From contig PUQB01000031.1 of the NCBI GenBank assembly GCA_003024785.1, positions 546,001 through 610,000 of the forward strand: a stretch of 64,000 nt of DNA. Reading direction: 5' to 3'. Position numbers and translations under genes: made by a program. The stretch comes from Selaginella tamariscina (Eukaryota; Streptophyta; Lycopodiopsida; Selaginellales; Selaginellaceae). Shown in pieces: positions 53,816-64,000 of the stretch (position 1 is the first letter of the stretch; every line of letters starts with the position of its first letter). The notes beneath the pieces are model-generated. The model saw only the letters and a list, made by a program, of their open reading frames with translations. It searched no databases and was not told where the DNA came from.

Positions 53816-54868
53816 ATGGCTTCCTCATCTGCTAATGACATAAATGAAGCACATATAGTTAAGAGTTTTAACAGGGCACTTAAAATCTTAACAACATTAA
53901 CCTCTGCAAATATTAGAAAGCAGGTGTTTACCATTCGCTCTTATGAAGTTGGAGCTAATAAAACAGCTACAATGGAGACCTTAATGAGCTTGTTACAGGT
54001 GATTTAATTAACTTAATATTATTAAAAGTGCATAATTATGTATATAATAAGTTCATATTGTTTTATAAAACTGTAAATTAAATAAACTTAGTATAAATTA
54101 AAATAACTTTATATAATATATTTAGTTAATTTATACTTAGTTAATTAGTTAATTAGTAACTCGTTAATAAGCTTTCAACGTAGTTAGTTAATATATTAGT
54201 TAATTATATTAATTATTATATACTAGTTAATATACTTAGTTAATTAATTAACTAATTAAAATAGATTTATATTAATATATTTAGTTAATTTATACTTAGT
54301 TTATATTAGTAGTAACTCGTTACGATAGTTAATTAAGTACTTAGTACTTAGTTAATATATTAGTTAATTATAATTATATTAATTAGTATATACTAGTTAA
54401 TATATTTAGTTAATTTAGTGTTTTAATTAACTAAATTAAGTATAAATAAATTAAAATAACTTTATATTAATATATCATTTTATTTATAAAACTAAATAGT
54501 AAACCTTTATATATATTATAAACTTATTATAGGTGATTTTATGAATTATATAAAAACATCTACTTCATATTGTTTTATAAAACTACTTCACTTAAATAAC
54601 TTTATATTAGTATGTTTATATATTTTAAATATGAATTAAAATATGTTTAAGAATCAGATATACATATATATATATATATAACCCAGTTATAGGAATCAGC
54701 AGTAAACCATATGTCTACAACAGGAGGGTTTAGTAAAGACGGTATATGGACAAGTCCAAGCATGACTAGCAACAATGTCACCTGGGTAATGGCGTATATA
54801 CAAGTCGAAGTGGAGAAATATCCATCTTGGTAATACATACATCACATATATTGACGTGTGTGTGTGTG

Positions 54869-54965
<97 letters not shown>

Positions 54966-55776
54966 GCATGTATAGGATGGACAAAGTGGAAATCGAGACT
55001 TGGATGCGAGGATTAGGAGATAGAATTGGGATGCATGGAGAATGGTTAGTTCGAGACCATAGTACAGGTTCCCTGGTTGCCCGTGCTACAAGGTATAATA
55101 CAAGGTTTAGTATAGATATGCATGTGTGTCCATATGTATATACACTATACATACACATACATGTACATTATGTATACACACACACGTACATACAGTACAT
55201 GGGTAATGATCAACATGGAAACCCGGAAGTTTACAAAAATACCTCATGAAGTCTGGAAAGAAATACATCCTTTCTTCATACAAGACTATAAAGCATTTAA
55301 TGAAGAATGCTTTGATAATACTGAGGAGATTAACCTTGACAAAGCTAAATACACTCGCTCAGGATTATGGTAAGAAATTTAAATGCTTATGATTATATAT
55401 ATATATATATATATAACTTTTCCAGGCACATTACAACGACCTGGATATGAACCAACATGTTAACAATCTAACTTACATAAGGTGGCTGCTTGAGGTATAT
55501 ATACAAGACAATTACATTTATATTAATTGTATTAATATTTAAATTACTGATTAGGCTGTTCCTACAACTGTATTGAAAACTAGCGAGCTTAAAAAAATGA
55601 CACTAGAGTTCAAAAGAGAATGCCATGAATCGGAAACTGTGGTATCTTTCTGCGAACAAAAAGGGATATGCTCTGAAGAAAGTATGGAATACTCACACAT
55701 GCTCAGGAAGCAAGAGGATGGGTCAGAAATATTAAGAGGACAAACCTTGTGGAAAAGACTGTACTCGATGTGTTAA
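53816..55776 (+). CDS. FatB-type acyl-ACP thioesterase, short N-terminus
   Basis: Hydrolyses acyl-ACP to release free fatty acids (usually saturated) from plastid fatty-acid synthesis. Six exons: 53816-53998, 54693-54829, 54976-55092, 55196-55369, 55426-55494, 55555-55776. Conserved blocks are FTIRSYEVGANKTATMET, VNHMSTTGG, WLVRDHSTGSLVARAT, STWVMINMETRKFTKIP, YTRSGL, then the catalytic segment DLDMNQHVNNLTYIRW (Asp, Asn and His) and LEFKRECHES (Glu and Cys). The protein ends at 55776. Only about 37 residues precede FTIRSYE, whereas FatB normally has a plastid transit peptide and a hydrophobic segment there. The exon 4 to 5 junction needs a one-base correction. FatB fits better than FatA by these motifs. 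Confidence 0.85.
54091..54480. repeat. Intronic tandem repeat of about 168 bp in the FatB-like gene
   Basis: Two copies (about 54091-54258 and 54259-54430) and a partial third share TTTAGTTAATTTATACTTAG, TAGTAACTCGTTA and ATATACTAGTTAATAT in the same order. The unit itself is built of TTAATTAG-like words. Confidence 0.7.
54857..54965. repeat. Compound (TG)(TC)(TA)(CA)(TA) microsatellite in a FatB intron
   Basis: Five dinucleotide blocks fill most of the intron between exons 2 and 3, ending about 10 bp before the acceptor. Confidence 0.9.
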
Positions 55777-55828
55777 AAGGAAACTTAAAACTTGTTTAGA
55801 AATTGTTTTGCACCATTAAGCAGTTTAA

Positions 55829-57137
55829 TCACTGGTACCTTGAAGAACGGTCTCTGTCGTAAGGCCCCGGACGGCTTCCCCTGTTTCCATTTCCCCCATT
55901 CCACCTTCCTCCTCCTCCATATTTCTCCGAATCCCCATCGTACCTGTAGATACAGTGTGTAATAATGCATACAAACATTGTGTGTGTGTGAGAGAGAGAT
56001 GTCTACGATACCTGTTTCCTCTACGGGCACCACCACCACTCTCATATCTGCCCCCGTTACCACTTGATGGGCAATCTCTTGCCCAGTGTCCAGATCTCCC
56101 ACACTTGAAACACTCGTCTTTGCCTCCTCCTCCTCTCCCACCTCTTCTATCACCATCACCACCACGACTATAGTCTCTCCGTCCTGATATACATAGGTAC
56201 ATCGTGTGAGTGTGCTTTTGTACGTGCCATTAACGTGTGATGCAAACGTGTGTATATATAAACTCATTTGAAGTGAAAGACACATTGTCTACAGCTAAGT
56301 AAGATGGCCGTGTGTATGTGTGTGCAAATATATCTATATTACCTACATATACATTTGCTACATAAAACTATATGTGTGTGTACACACACCTCTGTCTCTG
56401 TCTCGATCCCTGTCTCTGTCTCTGTCTCGATCACCACCACCGCCAGATCTAGGTTGTGCTTTGCTCACGGTGATCTGACGTCCATCAAGCTCCTCGTTAT
56501 GCATCTTCTCGATTGCATCTTCCATGCCACGCTCGTCTTCAAACGTTATGAATCCGAAACCTCTTGAACGACCAGTGTCTCTTTCCATGACAACCTGCAA
56601 AAGTTAAATATACATAAGTTTCACATCAATAATTCACGGGACACAACATACAGCCCATTATTAATTAAAATTTATTTAGATCACTAAAACCAAAAATGTG
56701 AAAAGAAACCATGCATTTATTTACATTCTATTGACTTATATTTTATGTCTTCATTTGAAGATTACATTATATGTGTCATAATTATCTAAGTTCCTTTAGG
56801 GTATCCACATATATAAATTATATGTATGTTTACAGATATACATAAGACTCAGACACACACGCACACATGTCAAATTCTTCAAACGTTTTATTATTAAAAA
56901 AAAAAAAATGCAAATTTGTATGAACTAATAATAGATCTGAATACCCAATATATTTATTTCTATGTATATGTACGCAAGATTGATTTACCTGTTAAAAATG
57001 CACAAATTAAACAAAAATTTCAAAGGAACCTTTGCTTCTTTGATGCCAAATTGCTCGAAAGCCTTCTCGAGCTCCCGATTATTCGTCTCCCATGAGAGGC
57101 CGCCCACGAAACACCTGTACTCGTCGTCTTCCGCCAT
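55829..57137 (-). CDS. RZ1A: RZ-1-type glycine-rich RNA-binding protein with zinc knuckle
   Basis: Nuclear RNA-binding protein family linked to splicing and cold response. Four exons: 57137-57030, 56595-56390, 56183-56012, 55943-55829. The RRM starts at residue 7: RCFVGGLSW (RNP2) and [10 protein letters not shown] (RNP1), separated by the first intron. Then come a (DR)n stretch coded by GATCGA/GACAGA repeats (about 56390-56440), a Gly/Arg-rich region and a CCHC zinc knuckle, [14 protein letters not shown] (about 56113-56072). The tail is rich in Gly, Asn and Arg and ends at TGA 55829. All exons join in frame, giving about 200 residues, nearer the short RZ-1A form than the longer RZ-1B/C. Its stop lies 52 bp from the stop of the opposing FatB-like gene. 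Confidence 0.93.
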
Positions 57138-57580
57138 AGCTGAAAACCCTATAAAACCCTAATTTCGTCTGTTAAAGAAAGATCGTCCACGTCGGTCGTA
57201 ATTGCCACGTTGGTTGCCATGCTAGTAGGTCTCGAGTTCGATATTAGGTTTAGTTTATTTATATTTTTTCTTTAGTATATAGTTATACATTTATTAATCT
57301 ATATTATGTATTAGAGATGCTAGTGGTGGACAAGTTGGATTACGTTCTATGTATTGTATCACATTCATGCATGGGAATTTAATATATCCCTATGCTAGGT
57401 TGTCATACTTGCAACTTGCAAGGATATTAAGGGGTTATACCTTCTTTAGTCAACTTCTAGTGTGTTCATATACAAAATAATACATTTATATGATGTATAT
57501 AAGCATATGTTTGGTACATAAATGTTATATAGTTTCCAAGTTTTCCTTATTCATAATCATATATATATACATTTTGATAT
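57138..57580. promoter_or_regulatory. 443-bp divergent promoter region of RZ-1 and acireductone dioxygenase
   Basis: Two AAACCCTA telo-boxes (57143-57162) sit right upstream of the RZ-1 start. The ARD side is AT-rich with a TATATATA run near 57559-57568, about 15-20 bp before the ARD ATG. This short region must hold both promoters, assuming no distant first exon. Confidence 0.5.
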
Positions 57581-58490
57581 ATGGAGGCATGGTATATGGA
57601 TGATTCATGTGATGATCAAAGGCTTCCACATCATCTAAATCCCATGCAGTTTGTGTCTCATGACGAATTAGCAGGTTTAAGAGAGTTTAGTGAAGTTTTA
57701 ATAGAATTTAAGTTAATTATATAATTTTACTGCAGCTTTAGGTGTTTTGCACTGGAAAATGGATGCCGATGGATATGAAAAGGATCCAACACTTCAAGAG
57801 ATCCGTGCTCAGCGAGGATACTCTTATCATGTACTCTCTCTCTCTCTCTCTCTCTCTCGTACACGCACGCACCCACGCCACACACGTATACACCCACTTA
57901 AGTCCATCTTGCAGGATATAATTACAGTTTGTCCGGAGAAGTTGGAGAATTATGAACAAAAAATCAAGAGCTTCTATGAAGAACATATCCATCTAGACGA
58001 GGAGATACGTTATTGTCTTGATGGGAGTGGTATGTATATGTAAACGTACATACGTAATTTTTTAAATTCTTTTATTTTTATAATATATATATTTCGTATT
58101 TATTTATTTATAGGTTATTTTGATATTCGAGACTTAAACGATCGTTGGATTCGTATAAGAATGAAGAAAGGAGATTTAATTGTTCTACCTGCAGGAAGTT
58201 ACCATAGATTTACCCTTGATCATAACAACTACATCAAGGTACACACACATACACACGCACACGCACATACACACACACTTATTGCAGGCAATGAGGCTCT
58301 TTGTTGGAAATCCTGTTTGGACACCTTATAACAGGCCTCAGGATGAACATCCAATAAGGTGGTGTATTATATTTATATATTTAAACAATATGACTAGTTA
58401 ATTTAATTATGCATTTTATGTTTTATGTATAGAAAGCAATATGTTGGACGGTTTTTGCTGGAGCGATTGCTGCATATTGAAGTCCTCTAA
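57581..58490 (+). CDS. ARD1: Acireductone dioxygenase (methionine salvage)
   Basis: Cupin enzyme of the methionine salvage (Yang) cycle. With Fe2+ it converts acireductone to the keto-acid precursor of methionine; with Ni2+ it gives CO, formate and methylthiopropionate. Six exons: 57581-57674, 57736-57830, 57915-58029, 58114-58238, 58288-58358, 58433-58490. All join in frame, giving about 185 residues, the family size. Start MEAWYMDDS is typical. The metal site is [16 protein letters not shown] (two His and a Glu in exon 3), with the fourth ligand His in SYHRFTLD (exon 4). [16 protein letters not shown] and the end [13 protein letters not shown] are standard. Several introns contain TC or CA repeats beginning within a few bases of the donor. 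Confidence 0.96.
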
Positions 58491-59372
58491 GTAATGGTGT
58501 TTATAAATATATGTTTTTGTTAAAATAAATTACTTCTTAGAAAATAAAATTCACATATTTTCAATGTTATATAATAAAAGAAAAATCTATTTTAAGATAT
58601 AATTTATTATATATTATATTAAGTATAATCTAATAACCTCGATAATTTATATAGGTAATTTAATAAACCGGTTTAACTTAATTAATTCAACCTAATAATG
58701 AATTCTTAAATTTTTTTCCAATATGATATTATTATAAAACTTCCTTATGTTTAAAATATATTGTAGAATCAATATAAGCTCTTTTACTATATTATATACT
58801 TACTAATTACTAATAGTTCTGAAAATTATTTAAAGTATTATTTGATTATATTTAAATATCATTTACCATTATATATATATAATATATATAATATAATATG
58901 TAATATAATATATGTTAAAGCTATTAATAATTTAATTCAAGGCCAATTTGAACATTTCCAGAACTACCCTGTTGAATTATATAATATAATACTAGAAGGT
59001 CAATTTGATAATTATATAATACTAGAGGGTTAAATTTAATATTTTTTTAAAATAAAAATAAATAGAAGGTCGTGTGTTCGATTCACGCGCACGCATACAG
59101 TACGCAACCAGTTTGTTTGTTTCTTTTACTAGATAGAATCGAATATTAAACGTCACGCGTATATCATAAATATTAATGTTAGTGTTTTACACACACGCGC
59201 ACGCACACACACATACACACGTCCTCATAACCACACAAGGTTGTGGCTTGGCTGGATCAAGGTGTCATTATCAACGGTCGATAGCTATTTCAAAATCTTA
59301 CGTGGCATTATATTATCATCTTTGTCAGCACGTTCATATAAGTTCATATGCTCATTCTAAGGTGCAGTTTCT
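58491..59372. other. AT-rich intergenic region upstream of the oxidoreductase
   Basis: About 880 bp. It has short repeats of ATAATACTAGA (about 58981-59030), the tRNA-Phe-like fragment at 59065-59095 and a CA tract at 59190-59220. No gene was recognised. The part after 59200 is less AT-rich and may be leader. Confidence 0.55.
59065..59095 (+). pseudogene. 3' fragment resembling plant tRNA-Phe (T arm and acceptor end)
   Basis: GAAGGTCGTGTGTTCGATTC followed by ACGCGCACGCA is close to the last 30 bases of plant tRNA-Phe(GAA). The T stem GTGTG/CACGC pairs with one G-T. No anticodon arm or 5' half lies upstream, so this is a relic, not a working tRNA gene. Confidence 0.4.
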
Positions 59373-60596
59373 ATGGAGACTTCAATGCAAGTAGTGCAAT
59401 ACACTAAGTATAACGGAAGTGTTAAAGATTTAGAGGTAATTAATTAGCGTTAATTAGCCAAATTAGTGGTGTTTATGGTGTTTTATATAGACTAACAGTT
59501 TTAATTCCATTACCTGGACCTGGAGAAGTTCTTATCAAAGTGGAAGCCACGAGTCTTAATCCCGTGGACTGGAAAATACAGAATGGAAAGTATAAGCCAC
59601 TTATACCTTCAAAGTTTCCTTATATTCCATGTATGTTTTTTTATTAATTAATTAATTATACATTATAATTTTATTTAATTTTTTATGTGTATGTGTATGT
59701 TGGTATGTGTGTGTGTAGGTTCAGACGTTGCTGGTGAAGTTATTAAACTGGGACCTGATGTATCGCAATTTAAAGTTGGAGACAAGATTGTTACTTATAT
59801 CGACCACAAGGTAAACACACACGCACACACACGCGCACGCACACACACACGTGTCGTAGAGAGGAGGTGGTCTTGCAGAATATGCGATTGCAGAAGTAGG
59901 AACGACAGCAAAGCTCACCACGTTATCATACGTCGAGGCCGCAGCGTTACCTGTTGCCGCCCTGACGGCCCTCGGGAGCCTGCGGGACTCTGCCGGCGTC
60001 AAGCTCGACGGAACCTTCAGAAAGAATATTCTGATATCAGCGGCATCCGGGGGCGTGGGGACGTACGCTGTACAGGTGTGTGTGTGCGTGCGTGTGTGTT
60101 AAACACGTGATTAATTACTTGGGATTAGCTTGCAAAATTACGGGGGCACGTGTCGTTGCCACGTGTGGGGTAGAAACATGGAAATGGTAAGGGAGCTGGG
60201 AGCGGATGAAGTATTGGATTATCGTACACCGGAAGGAAGGGAGTTTCGAGACTCACTGGGTACTAGGTTTGACGTCATCATACATTGTGCAACTGGGATA
60301 CCACTAACGAGGTTTAACCGGGTTTACGTGATGACGGCGTACTAGTCAACGTCAGCCCTAAACCGGTAACCATGCTGGAGACTGTCATCCGGAAAATGAG
60401 GTTTTCGATGAAGAAGACGGTACCGTTCTATTTGAATCCGACTGCGAGTGGTCTGAAAGTGATTATCAAGATGATGGAGAAGCAGCAAATAAGGACTGTG
60501 GTTGACTCTGTGCACCATATTTCTTGTGTGAAGGATGCATGGATGAGGTGCATAGAAGGACATGCTACTGGAAAGATTATTGTTGTTTTTAATTAA
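59373..60596 (+). CDS. Quinone oxidoreductase of the chloroplast-envelope ceQORH type
   Basis: Zinc-independent medium-chain dehydrogenase/reductase using NADPH on quinones or reactive alkenals/oxo-lipids; the Arabidopsis relative lies at the inner chloroplast envelope without a cleaved transit peptide. Exon 1 is 59373-59435 (METSMQVVQYTKYNGSVKDLE), exon 2 59491-59630 (ATSLNPVDWKIQNGK), exon 3 59719-59810 (SDVAGEVIKLGPDV), exon 4 59860-60075, with AAALPVAALTALGSL and the dinucleotide-binding AASGGVGTYAVQ, and exon 5 60129-60596 (ELGADEVLDYRTPEG, then VIIHCATGIP). The end IEGHATGKIIVVFN is typical. Exon 5 needs about three one-base frame corrections (near 60147, 60172 and 60330), and the exon 1-2 junction is off by one. 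The gypsy LTR begins 12 bp after the stop. Confidence 0.88.
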
Positions 60597-60608
60597 ATTG
60601 TTTAGTTA

Positions 60609-60740
60609 TGTAAGATGTTGTATACGCATGTGACACATGGGTGGTGATCTGGCCCCCATGTGTCAGCGCCACGTGTTACATGTGTGCCAATTTGTACATG
60701 AATAAATCTCACATTCTGTACATATTTATTTGTTCTTTCA
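60609..60740 (+). repeat. 5' LTR of gypsy copy 2 (internally deleted)
   Basis: 132 bp, TG...CA. It keeps the ACACATGGG / CCCATGTGT inverted repeat and one CACGTG core, but lacks the second G-box and the TATATAAG segment present in copy 1. Confidence 0.88.
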
Positions 60741-63700
60741 TTGGTGGAGAAGTTGGATATCTCTTTTTTCTGCCTCTTCCTTTTCTTGTTTCCACGACAA
60801 TGAATATGGAGACGGCTTTTAGCATTATTGCTACTGTTTGATGCACAAACGAAGTTGTTGGAGCTCTTTGTTGAGTCTGTCCTCCTCTTCCCCGCCAGCC
60901 TCCTGCCAGGGGATCTGCTTCTAGTACTCCTTTGTCTTCTTCACAGGCCACAAATCCGAGGGTTCGACCCGATCTTTTTGTGGTGATCCGGGAGATGATG
61001 TATACCACTGGTTTGATCATTTCCAAGTTATTGTTCGTTACCATGGTTGGGATGAGGCCCGTGCTCTCAGAGAATTCCCTACATGTTTGGAAGGCCTGCG
61101 CTCAAGTGGTATAATGGATTGGCTGCGAGATTCAAGCCAATAGTAATCGGTTGACGGAATGCCTCAAACGTACGTTTGGCAAAGTTGAGGATTCAGATGA
61201 TGCTTTCCAACAACTGCATGCGATACGAAACATCCTGGTGAGTCTGTTATGCGGTTCAGTATTAGGTTCGGGGATTTAGTTCGGCGTGCATATCCTAACA
61301 TGCCTGAGCCCATTAAGCTCGGTATGTTATGGCCAACTATGCGACCCGAACTTGTTCGATTCATTCGGGCTCTTCGTCCTACCACATTGGAGGAAGCTTT
61401 TGCACTAGCTCAACGATTTGAGTTGGTGCCTGGTGAGGGCCGTGTCCCCTTGGGTTACCTGCTCCTCTATTCAGCGTGCTGATCCAATGGAGGTTGACGC
61501 TGCTGCATATGTACCCGTGACAAGCCTTCGTGGTCGACCTCGGGGCCCACCCCGTGGACCACCTCCACGAAATCGTCCTGCACCTCTCCAGTTCCTGCCC
61601 GTGGTGGTCAAAATCCACGGATTCGTGACAGGAGGAATCGGAACAATGCAGGTCGACCCAATCAAGTTCATTGTTGGGCATGTTGGGCACCTGGACATAC
61701 TTGGCGGGCATGCGATGTGTATCCTGATTGGCGTCCACCACATCCAGGCTGGCGACCATATGTTCCGGATGGTGTACCTGTGGCGGCCATTATGTATGAT
61801 GAGCTTCCAGATGACGAGCTTCTCTTGCGGGTGGATCTGTTGCGGAAAACCAGTAATCGTACGGGCGACGGAGGGATCCCGTGCGATGGAAACTCCATCC
61901 ATGTTTTTTCCGCTATGCATATCAAGGGTTGCAAGTTCCACCAAATCATCCAGTTTTCACATTTTTGCACAGTGAATGATGTTTCAGTCACAGTGCTTGT
62001 GGATACAGGATCTAGTATGTCTTCCATAACTACTTCTCTAGCGCATCGGTGCTCATTACCCTTGAGACGTGCAGATAAGGTCTTGCACATTTTATATGGT
62101 AATGGGCAGTCTCGTGCAGTATCACAGTACACCACTTTGACTAGCTGGTTATGGGTGCCAACTGTAAGTTTCCCTCTGGGTCTCTTAGGGTTGTCCCTTC
62201 CCAGGTCTTTGACATCATTCTGGGATGTGATTGGTTAAAGCAGTCGAAAGGTACATGTGATTTTTCACTCTCTCCTCCTGTATTACGCTTGGAGTCTGTG
62301 TCTCTTGTCTGTTCCTTTACGTCCAGAGAAGCTTGTTGCTGTTTGTATCACGCATACAGCTCCTTTGATTCCGGTCTTGGGGTGGTGTTCATCTCAACAG
62401 GTTCAAATGCCGGATCCGTCACCTGAGTGTCGAGCACACTGCATCGAACAACTTAAGCAGTATGCAAGTTTGTTCAAATTTGATCTGTCCCAAGGTGCAC
62501 GTGTGAAGACTCGACACTGTATACCCACCGGCAATGCAAAGCCTTTCAAAGTCCCGGTTCGACGCAGGTCACCAAAAGTTATCAGCCATGCGAACAGCTG
62601 TTACTATATGATTGGTAAGAGTGTGTCGTCCATCACGGAGTCCATGGGCATGTGAACCTCATTTGGTTCCCAAGCCTGATGGATCTCTCCGATTTTGTGT
62701 GGATTACCGACCTCTTAACGATGTTACCATCAAAGATGTCTATCCACTTCCGAACTCTGCCGATCTATTAGATCGTTTGGGTCAGAGTCGATGGTTTACT
62801 AAGTTGGATTTGGCATCAGGATATTGGCAGGTTCCTATGGCTGAGGAGGATATTCCAAAAGGCCTTCCGGACACCATTTGGTCTTTACGAGTTTTTGGTC
62901 ATGCCTTTTGGATTGACTTCAGCTCCTGCCACCTTTCAACGCATGATGGATGAGCTTCTTTCCGATATGCCTGATATCACTGCCGATTTATTGATGATGT
63001 GCTCATTCATGGGTCTGGTTCTTGGGAGGATCACATTCGTGATGTACGGCGAGTTCTTGATCGATTTTAGAAGTTCCTGAAGTTGAAACTTGAAAAGTGT
63101 GTTTTGGTTCGACCGACACCACTTACTTGGGTTACCGTATATCTTAGAGGGTTTATAGGTGGATCCAAAAAGTTGCGAGCTGTTTGAGAGTTCCCTCGTC
63201 CGTACAGTACAGGAAGTCCAGCGTTTCTTGGGCAAGGTGCAGTACTTGGGTCGATTCATCATCATCTTGCTGATCGAACTGCCCCTCTTCAAGAGTTAGT
63301 AGGTACCTTTCAGGTGGACTCACAGGTGTCAACATGCATTTAACTAATTAAAAAAGTTCCTAACAACTCCACCATTACTTCAATATCCAGATTTTACGTC
63401 CATTCATTTTACGATTAAATGCCTTAGATATTGGTATTGGTGGTGTGTTGATGCAAACCGATGTTGCAAATCCTTCAATTCGATACCCGGTGGCTTACAT
63501 TAGTCGAGTACTCGAGCCTGTTGATAGAATTATTCCATTATTGAAAAAGAATGCATTGCTGCTGTTTAGGGTTCTGAACGACTTCATGCCTATTTACATG
63601 GGAGTGAAACACTTTTGGAGTGTGATCATGCTGCTGTCACTTCTTTATTAAAACGGAAAAATTTAGTGGGTTGTAGCCAGATGGGCATTACGTTTCCAAG

Positions 63701-64000
63701 TATATAACTTTAAGGTGGTGCACAGGCCTGGGCAAACAATGGTGATGAGGATGCACTTTCTTAAGCACCCCTTTTCGATTCCACTTTGCCTGCTCATGCA
63801 GTAGCTGCTCAAAAACATGAACCATGGATGAGGCAATTAGGTGATGCGTTGCAAATCCGTCTTTCGAACCTCAATTTCGACAATATCATGCTCAGTTTCG
63901 ACTTTAGGATGGTTTATTGTATTTTATTGGACAAATCTAGAAGACAGATGCGTTTGGTTATACCCTCTACATATGTTTCACACCTTCTTCGAGTATATCA
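60609..64000 (+). mobile_element. Second copy of the Ty3/gypsy family (copy 2), cut by the window end
   Basis: Same family and orientation as 16252-21123, highly similar along its length. Visible parts are the 5' LTR (60609-60740), gag (60801-61440, MRFSIRFGDLVRRAYPNMP), an intact zinc knuckle CWACWAPGHTWRAC (61672-61713), protease LVDTGSSMSS (61999-62028), RT pieces (62690-63100) and RNase H pieces (63440-63650). Numerous small deletions break the frame. Relative to copy 1 about 80 bp are missing near 63805. RNase H is followed by the start of the integrase-side spacer at the window edge. Confidence 0.93.

Noticed and set aside
61379-61944. Minus-strand frames over gypsy copy 2
   Set aside because: They are antisense shadows of gag, zinc-knuckle and protease sequence conserved on the plus strand.

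Overview
The window looks like nuclear DNA of a land plant; the species cannot be told from sequence alone. Evidence: plant-type protein families (EAF1 with HSA and SANT domains, importin beta-like SAD2, a KAC-type kinesin-14 for chloroplast movement, FatB acyl-ACP thioesterase, VIT iron transporter, RZ-1 zinc-knuckle RNA-binding protein, chloroplast-envelope-type quinone oxidoreductase), many short introns with GT/AG ends, AAACCCTA telo-box motifs beside several start codons, and Ty3/gypsy elements. Non-coding DNA is very AT-rich. Introns are full of TG/CA, TC/GA and TA microsatellites.

Layout: 1-5147 AT-rich non-coding; 5148-14593 (-) EAF1-like gene, with a duplicated leader to about 15200; 16252-21123 a complete but decayed 4.9-kb Ty3/gypsy element; 21124-23815 AT-rich; 23816-30957 (+) SAD2-like importin, whose last intron holds a roughly 140-bp minisatellite; 32055-33383 (-) ribosomal protein bL27, probably mitochondrial; 33405-35650 AT-rich with a 69-bp palindrome; 35652-44082 (+) KAC-like kinesin, one intron of which holds a 70-nt G homopolymer; 44083-51700 AT-rich, with a possible small cysteine-rich peptide gene (47899-48207, -) and a large foldback (about 48600-48920). 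From 51701 to 60596 five genes are packed tightly: VIT (-), FatB-like (+), RZ-1 (-), acireductone dioxygenase (+) and quinone oxidoreductase (+). From 60609 to the window end lies a second copy of the same gypsy family, starting 12 bp after the oxidoreductase stop codon.

The genes are not a pathway; they are ordinary housekeeping genes covering chromatin, nuclear import, mitochondrial translation, chloroplast positioning, iron storage, fatty-acid release, RNA binding, methionine salvage and redox. Many conserved exons need single-base frame corrections (kinesin, VIT, oxidoreductase, importin, EAF1, FatB), often at short homopolymers, while RZ-1 and acireductone dioxygenase read cleanly. This looks more like residual long-read consensus error than gene death, so exon models here are approximate. 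I found no clear new multi-gene system. The best leads are the cysteine-rich peptide candidate, the non-chromoviral gypsy family with a G-box-bearing LTR, the foldbacks and the poly-G intron.
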